Below are positions 12,156 through 20,560 of a stretch of DNA of 64,000 bases, piece after piece. The translations under genes were made by a program, and so were the position numbers. The notes under the pieces were generated by a model, which saw only the letters and a program-made list of their open reading frames with translations, was not told the origin of the DNA and ran no database searches. Source of the DNA: Nemertoderma westbladi (taxonomy: Eukaryota > Xenacoelomorpha > Nemertodermatida > Nemertodermatidae); the NCBI GenBank assembly GCA_032718475.1, contig JAUCBJ010001376.1:46139-110138 (forward strand), given 5' to 3'. How positions within the stretch are numbered: position 1 is the stretch's first letter; every line of letters starts with the position of its first letter.

Positions 12156-12263
12156 TACTAACACCAGTCATGGAACCCACGCCAGGAAGTCAGTCCTCGT
12201 CGAACCCTTCCTTTCCGTCCGGTCAGTCGATCCTTCGCAAGTCCACAATGCGAAGACTCCGCC

Positions 12264-12282
12264 CGAGTCCCTTTCAGGCTCA
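12264..12282 (-). other. GNRA hairpin motif, copy 3
   Basis: Minus-strand TGAGCCTGAAAGGGACTCG. The outer pair becomes U-G and the loop-closing pair U-G, so the fold is kept. Confidence 0.6.
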
Positions 12283-12358
12283 GTCATAGCCAACGCACCG
12301 GAAACCGCTTAGGATCTGTCAGTTCCCATCGCAAATCCCTGGCGCAACCAGCAACGCC

Positions 12359-12377
12359 CTAGTCCCTTTCAGGCTCA
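12359..12377 (-). other. GNRA hairpin motif, copy 4
   Basis: Minus-strand TGAGCCTGAAAGGGACTAG. One stem mismatch (G-A); otherwise the same fold with a GAAA loop. Confidence 0.5.
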
Positions 12378-12480
12378 GTCGCCACTGATGGCCAGGGACA
12401 GCTAAGGGCAGTCCTTGTCCCCAGGCCTAGCGGGTTTCCAACTACCGAAATAGAAGGAGGTTGTCTAGGCCTCAGTAACT

Positions 12481-12898
12481 ATCAGGCAACCCTTACAGCT
12501 GAGAGTATTGCTTGATTTTGCCTCCCACCCCTGGCCCTTAAATATCTGATATGATTCCTGCGCCCCGTAAGTCGTCCCAAGATTCGCCCATAACTCGCCC
12601 CCAGTCTATCGAATGTACCCAAATTTTGTGTTCCCGCACCCACCACTGATATTGGCACATTCATAAAAAATAAATCCAAAAAATATGTAACTCGCGTTAT
12701 GATAAATTGAAATACCGCAAAATCCCCCCAAATGACCTTTGTGAGGTCTATCGGTAGATCGAGTTTGCGTAAGGTCATTTCCCCATATAAAAACCCAATT
12801 TTTATTATTGCATAGTCTTGATTAATTTGTCCTAGAGTCAGTTTACATACATATAAAAATAAATGTTCAAATAAATGTCTATAAAATGTCCTGGTCTT
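12481..12898 (-). other. Untranslated stretch 3' of accessory ORFs, copy B
   Basis: A 98-residue open frame (12778-12482, -) begins near the run GGGGAAATGACC. It has no recognisable domain and unusual composition, so I do not call it a gene. GGGGAAA followed by TGACC on the minus strand (around 12785) could be a polypurine tract and LTR start for copy B, but no second LTR is visible. Confidence 0.35.
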
Positions 12899-13573
12899 CT
12901 ATCTCCTGCTTTGATATGCTTTCCTTTTCTTCGCCCGTCGACTTTCATCTATCACCAGTGCGGGTAGAGGAGCATCATTGGCCGACGTGAGCATCGCCGC
13001 GGCCTGCCTCCTGGCAGCCCTTCCTCGGGGAGGTATCGAGATGAGATCTGTTCTCCTCTCCAGCTCGGTGGTTCGAGCCGCCTGGAACCATTCTCCATCT
13101 CCAAACGCTTTTGTATACGAATATAGACGTCTAATCACTTCGAAGGGGCCGAATAGGTTGGCGCTAAGCAATAAATCCTCATAGTGGAAAGGCAAGGTCT
13201 TTACTGTATGGAGGCATTCGGGGAACGAAATATACCCGCACGCCATCTCCTGTGCGATGTTATGGGCGCTCAATCGTGCTCTGGTCTTTACGTGTACGTT
13301 GGCATACGTCTCGAACATAACCATGTTCCCGGTAGCCATAATGTCCTTGGTAGGACATTTAATGTTGCACCGAGGGCTCGCTGTATGCCCACGGAAGCCG
13401 TACGTTGTACAGACGTTATACAGTGTCGGGCAAACCGCTATGTCATGGCCCGGGGTAGTGCAATATGGACAATAGATTATCCCGAGGATTTGGAAGCACG
13501 GTTCGGTTATTCGTTGTTTCTTACCGCGAGGAAACTGATCCGAACCGCAGCTACTGCAAACATCGAGTTGCAT
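12899..13573 (-). CDS. Accessory-module zinc-array protein with basic tail, copy B
   Basis: A frame of 224 residues from an ATG at 13573. Zinc ligands in order: CSSC (residues 6-9), EPC, YCPYC, H, VCP, CTTY (second Cys of the pair lost) and GHTASPRC. The middle 100 residues are unrecognised. The C-terminus is rich in Arg/Lys (SRRAKKRKAYQSRR). It is homologous to the zinc region of copy A. The same frame runs upstream through two stops (13694 and about 13626) into the Ser/Pro-rich ORF, with LEYYAGVQ just before the ATG matching LEWYQGPQ in copy A. The true protein was therefore longer and this ATG is probably not the original start. Likely nucleic-acid binding, by inference from the ligand pattern. 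Confidence 0.65.
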   Translation of the reverse strand: MQLDVCSSCGSDQFPRGKKQRITEPCFQILGIIYCPYCTTPGHDIAVCPTLYNVCTTYGFRGHTASPRCNIKCPTKDIMATGNMVMFETYANVHVKTRARLSAHNIAQEMACGYISFPECLHTVKTLPFHYEDLLLSANLFGPFEVIRRLYSYTKAFGDGEWFQAARTTELERRTDLISIPPRGRAARRQAAAMLTSANDAPLPALVIDESRRAKKRKAYQSRR

Positions 13574-13693
13574 TTCCCGACCGAAAAAGATCGGGATTTG
13601 TACGCCGGCGTAATATTCCAGTCATCTATCCTTTTTAGGGATAATCGTCGTAACCGGAAGCCCGTGGAACGCCGCGCTGTCGCGGAGTTGAGC

Positions 13694-14305
13694 CTAGCTT
13701 CGGTATCCCTCCTTATGGTCTGCAGGACGCATCTCGGGTGCCCGTTTCTGAATCCACTCCGTCTGTTCGGTGTACCATTGGGTGAGTCTCATCAGGTCCT
13801 GTGGAATGGTGGGAGCCGTCGCAACAGCCGGTCGGCGAAGGGGTGCCGGGATATTCGCCGAAGGAATCCCGAGGAGGTCTCCGGAGGTTGGTGGTATACT
13901 AGGGCCCTTCGTAACTTGGATAGCCGATTGGGTCCGCTGTGTACTGGTACTTGGGGTTTCTGTGGACCAATCCTCTCCTCCAGGAAACGGGTAAGGAGAT
14001 AACCTCGTGCATGCATTGTCGAAGTCACTAAGTGCGAGGGTGGTAACTAGTTCTCTTGCCGCACTACCAGAGCCAAGTGGAGTGGTTACGCCGGATTCCG
14101 TCGCTGGCTCAGTCGCGGCAATACGCTTAGCAGCTGATTCGTAGTCAACTTCCGGTGCGTGTTGACGTTTTGGTGTAGATAGCAGAATACCTTTGTGTTT
14201 CCATAACTCCTCTCCTTCCGACGACACTATAGCTCTATTACTCTGCGCCAAGGAGATCGGTAATCGTGGGGATATCGAATGGTCTGTGCAGATCCCAGGA
14301 TTCGA
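13694..14305 (-). CDS. Accessory-module Ser/Thr/Pro-rich linker ORF, copy B
   Basis: An open frame of about 200 codons overlapping the end of the exonuclease-like ORF by roughly 70 bases, in the +1 frame. There is no ATG in its first 150 or so codons; the only early start-like codon is TTG at 14251. It is low-complexity and rich in Ser, Thr, Pro and Ala (about residues 30-140), then has an aromatic stretch (LTQWYTEQTEWIQKR). It ends at a TAG (13694-13696), and the zinc-array ORF continues in the same frame. I read it as the middle of one long protein (exonuclease-like, linker, zinc array, basic tail), either broken by a frame lesion or joined by +1 frameshifting. Confidence 0.5.
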   Translation of the reverse strand, partial: SNPGICTDHSISPRLPISLAQSNRAIVSSEGEELWKHKGILLSTPKRQHAPEVDYESAAKRIAATEPATESGVTTPLGSGSAARELVTTLALSDFDNACTRLSPYPFPGGEDWSTETPSTSTQRTQSAIQVTKGPSIPPTSGDLLGIPSANIPAPLRRPAVATAPTIPQDLMRLTQWYTEQTEWIQKRAPEMRPADHKEGYRS

Positions 14306-15497
14306 TTACATCGAGCGTCTTGGTATCTCCCGGTGGGATATTCTGTACTGCCTTGAACGTGTGGTCGATCACCTCGTTCCATTCGTAATCTATGAAGGAC
14401 TTTGGGACCGCGCTAATAAGTTTATCGAGGGTTTTATAGATGAACTTAGCAACCGTGTACGATTTAATCGTGACGTAGATGTAGTTCCGTCGATCCGGAT
14501 CATCCCAGCGTTGGTGGATCGTCCACTTCCTATCTACATTCTTCCAATGGTTCTCCCGCTCATGAGGTATCGCTAAATCCGGATGCACGCCGTAGAATTT
14601 ATTGTAGTCTTGGAACTTCTGTGGTTTAAAATCTAAACCGCCATTTAGCACCGCTAGGTAGCCGATACCGGATTTAGTCTGTCTCACCTCTTTAAACCCG
14701 CCCATAAAGTCCGTGACCAGTAACCAGGCCAGCAGGGTTTGGGTGTCGATGAAGTGGCTAATCGCGCTAATGTCCTCTCTACGATTCATTCCGAATGGAG
14801 CGTTGATATAGTCGTTCCGGAGATCCGCTTTTATATCTGACCCGATTTTGATAATATCGAAGTCGAACAGGACCTGTTGGATCGCCGATGGTAGTAGCCA
14901 GATTACCCCGGCTGTCTGTATCTCTTGGCAGGATGTCGGGAAGATTCGGCACACTAACACCAACCCGTCCAGGGTTCCGAGGACTACTATTAGCGACCGA
15001 CCGTACTCCTTCGTCCCGTATTTCTCTTTATAGTCGTCTCGGTTTTGGATGACTGCCATTCGTTCCTCTCGCAGCGTCGCTGTATATTCCGCCAGGTTTC
15101 CCCAGTGTGTGAGGTATGTACTCTTGTCGTCAATGAAACTCTGGCATCGCACCATTGTAATCGCCTTTGGAGTCGGCATCGCATTGCCTTCGTTGTCATA
15201 TATTAGGCACCGGGATTTGTAAACGCTTTGCCGGAATGTATCCCAGAATGACAACTCTCCTCCTCCGGTTGCCTCAGCGTTCCGAGTCCTTTTCAGGCTC
15301 GTACTAGCGTCGGTGAACCGGAGCGGCTGCAGGTTACGGGAATCCGGGACCTCCCTCCCAGAGAAACGAATGACTCGCACATTCTCGCTCAACAGGATGT
15401 TCCATTTCGCATCAAAACTAGGAGATCCAGGCTGTGGGTAGTCCAATAAATCAATCGTATTACGTAATTCGCCAAGAATCTGGCGATTCGGGTCCAT
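14238..15497 (-). CDS. Accessory-module DEDD (RNase D/WRN-like) exonuclease-fold protein, copy B
   Basis: A 419-residue open frame from an ATG at 15497. Residues about 148-360 follow the RNase D/WRN 3'-5' exonuclease fold: a beta strand LIVVLGTLDGLVLVCRI (169-185), LLPSAIQQVL (201-210), the motif II block IIKIGSDIKADLRND (215-229), FIDTQTLLAWL (249-259), and near the end W...NYIYVTIKSYT (331-348), where DEDDy enzymes have YxxxD. The motif II Asp is present. The motif I D-x-E appears as N-R-D (152-154) and the last Asp is Lys, so catalysis is probably lost, as in RNA-binding pseudo-exonucleases. It lies 1.2 kb beyond pol copy B on the same strand. Fold call moderate; function unknown. Confidence 0.55.
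   Translation of the reverse strand: MDPNRQILGELRNTIDLLDYPQPGSPSFDAKWNILLSENVRVIRFSGREVPDSRNLQPLRFTDASTSLKRTRNAEATGGGELSFWDTFRQSVYKSRCLIYDNEGNAMPTPKAITMVRCQSFIDDKSTYLTHWGNLAEYTATLREERMAVIQNRDDYKEKYGTKEYGRSLIVVLGTLDGLVLVCRIFPTSCQEIQTAGVIWLLPSAIQQVLFDFDIIKIGSDIKADLRNDYINAPFGMNRREDISAISHFIDTQTLLAWLLVTDFMGGFKEVRQTKSGIGYLAVLNGGLDFKPQKFQDYNKFYGVHPDLAIPHERENHWKNVDRKWTIHQRWDDPDRRNYIYVTIKSYTVAKFIYKTLDKLISAVPKSFIDYEWNEVIDHTFKAVQNIPPGDTKTLDVIESWDLHRPFDIPTITDLLGAE
15283..15301 (-). other. GNRA hairpin motif, copy 5
   Basis: Minus-strand CGAGCCTGAAAAGGACTCG, identical to copy 2, inside the exonuclease-like ORF, where it reads TSLKRTRN. The similarity to copy 1 continues through the flank GCGTCGGT. Confidence 0.65.
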
Positions 15498-15810
15498 ATT
15501 GTAAATTACATCCGTTACAAATTAATTCAGTTAATTATAAATCCAGAAAGTCTGATTCTATAGCGACTGCAGAATAGTTATTTTTAATATAGTTAATGTT
15601 ATTGATATATAGGCATCTATCATCTTATTGTTACTACATTCAGTATTTACAGTTGCTATAGCTATACATTATTATCCAACCAGTTTTTTTGACTTTTTAT
15701 GTCCGCTTCTTTTTTAAATTCCTTTTCCATTCTACATTTTATACTTTTTTTTTGTCTTTTTTCATTTCTATAGTTTATTCATTTCACATTTCCTTTTTTC
15801 TTTCACATTT

Positions 15811-15890
15811 CATCATTTATTCCACCATTACATCATTTATTCCACCATTACATCATTTATTTCACCATTACATCATTTATTACACATTTC
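15811..15890. repeat. 20-bp tandem repeat, four copies
   Basis: The unit CATCATTTATTCCACCATTA is repeated about four times with small changes. The last copy is degenerate. Confidence 0.9.
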
Positions 15891-16076
15891 ATTGGGGTTA
15901 TAGCCCCCCGGCTATCATCATTGGTTATAAGCACAAAGCACCAGGGATGCGCATCATCACATTTTCATCATCATAATAGTACACGTCATCATTCAGTTTA
16001 TAGTTGAGTTATCTGTTCCTTTTCATCATTTCGTACTACATTCAACCATCTTCTTGGGAAATTTTTTGTTGTGGAA

Positions 16077-16435
16077 GGGGTGTTACGCAGCAGTCTGGGA
16101 TCTACAGCTGGACTCATTACACCGCCTACCCCAAACTGCACACATAATGGACAATGAATAGAACGATGGAAGTGAAGTCACGCGGAATGCACCAGGGACC
16201 CACCAGAATAACACTCCCAGAAACATAAAGCTCAGCCGACGAAGACATGTGTAATGCACCAGGGACCCACCAGAATAACGTGGCTGAGGAACATAAAGTC
16301 TCTATCGACGAAGTCATGTGGAATGCACCATGGACCCACCAGAATAACGCGATAGGGGGTGTTGCGCGGCAGTCTGGGATCTACAGCTGGACTCGTTACA
16401 CTGCCTATGCCCCAAACTGCACATGCAACAGACAA
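16077..16435. repeat. Nested repeats downstream of pol copy B
   Basis: Two copies of a block of about 70 bp (GCAGTCTGGGATCTACAGCT and flanks) at 16077-16148 and 16355-16430 enclose three tandem units of about 65 bp. Each tandem unit contains GGGACCCACCAGAATAAC, at about 16197, 16262 and 16332. The arrangement resembles LTR or UTR repeats, but no LTR pair could be matched. Confidence 0.8.
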
Positions 16436-16704
16436 CACAAGACAAACATAATGGATACAATGAATTCCATTTCGAAACTTTCCCATTTCCAATAATCCAA
16501 GGTAGTTGGTCCTGATGACCAAAATCAGGGTGAACAAAACATAAACTACCCTAAGTCAGTCGAAACATCTGCAGGGTGACGCTGGACTCCACATAACACA
16601 CGAGGAAACACAAATACCATGCGTGGTTACAGTTGGTTTAAGGGGGGTCCATAATCATTGTCGCTAAATCACATTTAAAGAGTTTGTCAACAGGATGGGA
16701 AGGG

Positions 16705-17616
16705 TTAAACGGGTTTGTTATTGTCACCAATGTCAGAAGCAGGATCCAGAGTAGGGAACTTATCACCTCTCGTGGTGTCACCATTGTCATTGCCTTCGAG
16801 AAGGCAAAGCCTCTGGATAGGGCATTGGTAGTGGCCCTTTGCCGTTCGTATCGTCACCGTTCTCGCAAGTCCATCTTTGCTAGGGGTTATCTCCATGACA
16901 CGCGCCACAGGCCAGTGGACGCGGTCTTTAAGGTCTTCCTTGACGAGCACCATGTTGCCAACTGCAACATTCCGGTACGTATCATTCCATTTCCTCCTTG
17001 TTCGAAGGGTTATAAGGTACTCCTGAGCCCAAATTCTCCAGCAATGCGCCATCAGCGCTTGGGCTTTCTTCCAGCTGGTGTGTTTCATGATGTCTTTGGG
17101 ATCCGGGAACATGGCCTCCGGAAGGATGTTGGTCTTAGGTCTACCAGGGAGATGGTTGGGTGTGAGGGGTTCCAGATCAGTTGGGTCGTCATGGATGGGA
17201 ACGATTGGCCAGTTGTTTAATGTAGCCGTAATATCGCAGAATGTGGTGCGCAACGTGTCATGAGTGACCCAGGTATCCCCTAATGCGATCTGCATGGATC
17301 GTTTCACTAAATCAATGAGTTTCTCCCATACCCCACTCGTATGGGGTGCTACTGGTGTTTGGAAGTGCCATTGGATGTGGTGTTCCTTCCAGACGTGTGA
17401 TGTGGTTTCGTCAGTAAACATCCTTCGATAGCCTCTCTTAGTTCCCTTTCTCTTCCCACAAAGTTCGTTCCGTTGTCTGAGTACATATGCCGGCATGAAC
17501 CATTGTTCGCCACGAACTGACACAGGGCGTTGATGAATGTGTGTTGCTTGAGGTTCACTACAAGGTCCAGGTAGATCACCCTCGACAGTAGGCAGGTAAA
17601 GATTGCTCCCCATCAT
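16705..17616 (-). pseudogene. BEL/Pao integrase C-terminal half, copy B
   Basis: A 303-codon open frame. GVWEKLIDLVKRSM carries the catalytic Glu, PLTPNHLPGRP is the usual LTPxHxLxGR block, and the DUF5641-like tail includes RRKWNDTYRNV, GNMVLVKEDL and W-P-ARVMEITPSKDG. A frameshift near 17575 separates it from the core with YSDNGTNFVG (about 17505-17470). The natural pol stop is at 16705-16707. Compared with copy A the residues differ widely, so the two elements are old relatives and not recent duplicates. Confidence 0.88.
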
Positions 17617-18545
17617 TTAATGTTGGATCATCGCTCTATAACTGTAAATGGTCCGAAGCAGTCTACGCCAGTTACGTAGAATGGCGGTGAGTCGGACTGG
17701 AGTCGCGTGGCCGGCAGATCGGCCATTCTTTAGGTGAGTGGTGGCGCTAGATCTCTCCTGCAAGGGAAACACCGTTTCAATACTTTCCGAATTAGCGGCT
17801 GGATGTGGGTGATCCAGTATCGTTGCCGGATATTGGCCATGATCCAGTTTTGGCCTGCGTGATGGTTTTCCTCATGACATTGTTGGACTAGCAGCTTGGC
17901 TGGTGTAGACGTTCCTGGCAGAAGTGCCGGATACTTAATTTCGTACTCTACCGGGACCGGGGTGTTCGCCATCCGGGTATTAAGGTGGATCAATCTGTCC
18001 TCTCCCATCATGGGTCTCAACTGGTAGACTGGGCTATCAGGTTTCAGGATCCTGCCCGCATTGAGCTGCTCCCATTCGTCGGGGAAACTTCTTTTAACAT
18101 ATCTTACAATACATTTCTCTGCGATAAGGAGTTCTTGTACACTCCGCCAAAATATCGGTTTGTTTTCCTTCCACCACAGGAAATTACGGAGAGTCATAAC
18201 GTGGTGGATGAGACGTTTCATTGAGGAGGTCCGCTCTATGAGGAGTCGAAAGGATGCGGCTGGTTGCTCAGTGGTCGCAACGTTATAGTGCCTGCCAGAG
18301 TCCTTTACAGGCTCATTCAGACAGCTATAGATCTCCACGGTGGCACTCCCACGGACCATGCGGATCTCCTTATCGTCTTCCGAGTATTTCCCGCTATCTA
18401 ATCCGGGATCGGATCGGGTGCTCCAGATTCGTTGCGGTTGCTTTAGGGATTCCGCGCCCATAAGCCAGAGTTTACTCCTACCAAGCTGTCGCGGGGTGGC
18501 GCCTCGGCTCGATAGGTCCGCTGGGTTCTCTTTCCCGTTTACATG
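17617..18545 (-). pseudogene. BEL/Pao RNase H end and integrase N-terminal half, copy B
   Basis: Begins with NPADLSSRGATP (about 18520-18485), the C-terminal RNase H signature, then a spacer, the H-H-C-C zinc region (HEENHHAGQNW, RCFPCRRD) and, after a stop at 17730, TGVDCFGPF with the first catalytic Asp of integrase. The stop and later frameshifts kill it. The region holds copy 6 of the GNRA hairpin motif in the frame NEPVKDSG. Confidence 0.88.
18297..18315 (-). other. GNRA hairpin motif, copy 6
   Basis: Minus-strand TGAGCCTGTAAAGGACTCT. The loop is GUAA instead of GAAA, still a GNRA tetraloop. The outermost pair is lost. Confidence 0.5.
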
Positions 18546-18569
18546 ATGCCACTGTTCTCGGTTGGTGCA

Positions 18570-18950
18570 CTATTTTATTTCCGTGGCCTGGTTCGCCATG
18601 AATGTTGTGTGTCGTCGTGATGGTGAATGGAGGTAGTATAGCACTATGCTGGAATCGACCCAGAAATGTTGAGATTCGATAGGGATTCTAAGGTTTCGCA
18701 TAATCATGCGGTTTTGTCTTAGGGCCCAGACTGCAGCTTGCAGCTCGAGCCTTGGGATAGTGGCCACAAATTCCCTGGATACCATCTTCGCTTTGGAGAA
18801 TATGAAACTAATATCGATGTTTCCATCTTGGCTTAATCTCTGGATATACGTAACCACACCAATTCCGGTATTCGAGGCATCCGAGAAGGTATGGAGCTGG
18901 AATATGTCGGTGGGCACTTTTTTGAGGAAGAACAGTCGAGGAATCCGCAT
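18570..18950 (-). pseudogene. BEL/Pao RNase H, copy B
   Basis: An open frame with FQLHTFSDASNTGIG (first Asp), IPRLELQAAVWAL (Glu) and FWVDSSIVLYYL (Asp), a textbook BEL/Pao RNase H. It ends in a TAA at 18570. The NPADxSSRG part follows in another frame at about 18520. It is separated from the RT by frame changes around 19000. Confidence 0.9.
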
Positions 18951-18989
18951 AAGGTGGAGCTGTTCAAGTTGCTCCGTCTATTTCTTCCA

Positions 18990-20285
18990 TTTGGCGCTAA
19001 TGTGTGGGGGGACTTCTTCATCCCATTGGTTTGGGTTGGGGGTTATGTTTGAAGATAAACTGGTCCAGTTTTATGTCCCATTCAATTCCAAGTACGCGGT
19101 GGTCTACACCCTCTGAGTACATTTTATCATTATCCAACTTGATCTCTTCCGGGAGCCTTTCCATAAGCTCTTTGCCGTGTGATCTAAACTTTACTAAGGG
19201 GAAACCTCCCCTCTTTAAGCATTCCACCATTCCAATTGCGAGCTGATATGCCTCGTCAACATTCTCGGCGCCAGCGCATCTGTGGTCTCGATGACAGCCG
19301 GAGGAAACTCATTTTCGCACATGGTCGCAGTTTTCTTCAGCATGTCGCTACATGCGACCGGCGAGTCCTTAGCACCAAAGATCCGGACGATCATCTTCAT
19401 TACATCCACATCCTCCAAGGTAAGTTGATTTATCCCTTGTGGGGTTAATGCTTTGTCTGTCCATAGAATACGAAGGCAGTCAGAATCTCGTGGTAGCATT
19501 CGAACCTGGTGGAACATTGCTTTGATGTCACACGTGAAGGCTACTTTATTCTCCTGGAATCGGATTAATACGCCGATCAGCGTGCTGTAGATGTTAGGTC
19601 CGGTGTATAGTTGGCTATTTAACTACTCATCTTGGTACATAGCCGCAGCATCATTCACCACCCGGATCTTTCCGCCCTTCCGGGCCTCTACCACATAGTG
19701 GCTTGGAAGATAGTAGGTTCGTTTTGTCCCATGCAGTTTGTCCAGGGGAACCATCTCCACTAATCCATCTTCCAGGTATCCCTTAATCACATTGTTATAT
19801 TTTTCCTTGTTCTCGGGTAGCTCGTGCAACCTGCGCAAGATTCCCATTAGCCTCCTCAGAGCCATACTAGCATTTTTAGCCATCGGTCTGTCCGGATCCT
19901 TCCATAACATTGGAGAGCACCCATGCCCGTCCTTAAACACTGCTTGGTCTAGAACGTCCACACAGTATTGGTCTTCCTCCGATGGGTTTTTGTCTTTTTC
20001 GTTGAATTCCTGGGTTTCCAGGTTAAAGTATTTCGTCATCTCTTGTTGTGTCTTCTCCGTTTCCAGGAATAGATCCTCATCCATATCGGTCGCTGAACAG
20101 TAACCCACGGATGTTGTATTTCCTTCAATCTGGCACTTTGGGAGGTATGTGTAGGTATCAGTGGTTTCTTCTTTAATCCCGCAGAGCGTCCATCCCATAA
20201 TGGTGCGCTCTGCGTAGAAACCGTCGTCCGGCTTTACGGAATGGGCGATATCTCCAGTTGGTATATGTAATTCTGGTGTATCGAG
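18990..20285 (-). pseudogene. BEL/Pao reverse transcriptase, copy B, YxDD box missing
   Basis: Visible in order: MGWTLCGI (about 20198), the RT N-terminal block with YYLPSHYVV, GKIRVVNDAA (fingers), a TAG at 19623, TCDIKAMFHQVRM (motif A Asp, about 19530), IFGAKDSPVACSDML, then a frame change to AYQLAIGMVECLKRGGFPLVKF and VLGIEWD. The catalytic YxDD, expected between FPPAVIET and AYQLAIGM (about 19300-19260), is absent in every frame. A short deletion seems to have removed it. This copy cannot encode a working RT. Confidence 0.85.
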
Positions 20286-20560
20286 TCAGATAAGTAACGT
20301 AATTCTGTTAACGTCCAATGGTGGGCATCTTAGGTCCACATCCTCCCGATCTAGTTGTATAAGGGGTGCGTATTCAGAGGATTGTCGGAATTGCACTCTG
20401 AGATCGGTATGCACCAGGGTGTTTTTAATAGTTAATTTCACCCTTTCATTTCCTGCCATAACCCCTTCTACACTGAGTTGCACCTCTCCGGACTCCACTT
20501 CCTTATGGTCCGTTATAGTTTGTATGGGTCGCTTGCAGGGCTCATATTGCCCAGCTGTTC
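20286..20560 (-). pseudogene. Protease-to-RT linker, copy B
   Basis: A 70-codon frame with VKLTIKNTLVH and ...LRCPPLDVNRITLLI, the stretch between the retroviral-type protease and the RT in BEL/Pao polyproteins. A stop at 20286 separates it from LDTPELHIPTGDIAHS, which continues in frame toward the RT. A one-base shift near 20540 separates it from the protease. Confidence 0.75.

Larger units (their letters stand above)
11759..12480 (-). repeat. Irregular GC-rich repeat array at the 3' side of copy B
   Basis: Two blocks, starting at 11819 and 12029 (period 210), share about 140 bases. Each contains the hairpin-forming CCGAACCC-TAAA-GGGATCGG, TCATCAGGAAAGCGG and GGTCTGTCGG. More degenerate units follow to 12480. 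The array holds four copies of the GNRA hairpin motif. It lies 3' of the accessory ORFs of copy B in the sense of the element, so it may be a 3' UTR or part of an LTR. No protein-coding frame is evident. Confidence 0.65.
15498..16704 (-). other. Non-coding stretch between pol and accessory ORFs, copy B
   Basis: No gene seen. It contains two tandem-repeat clusters (15811-15890 and 16077-16435) and AT-rich DNA from 15540 to 15800. It is the counterpart of 3570-5112 in copy A. Confidence 0.5.

Noticed and set aside
13184-14002. 272-residue plus-strand open frame
   Set aside because: It is antisense to the zinc-array and linker ORFs, which have the recognisable motifs.
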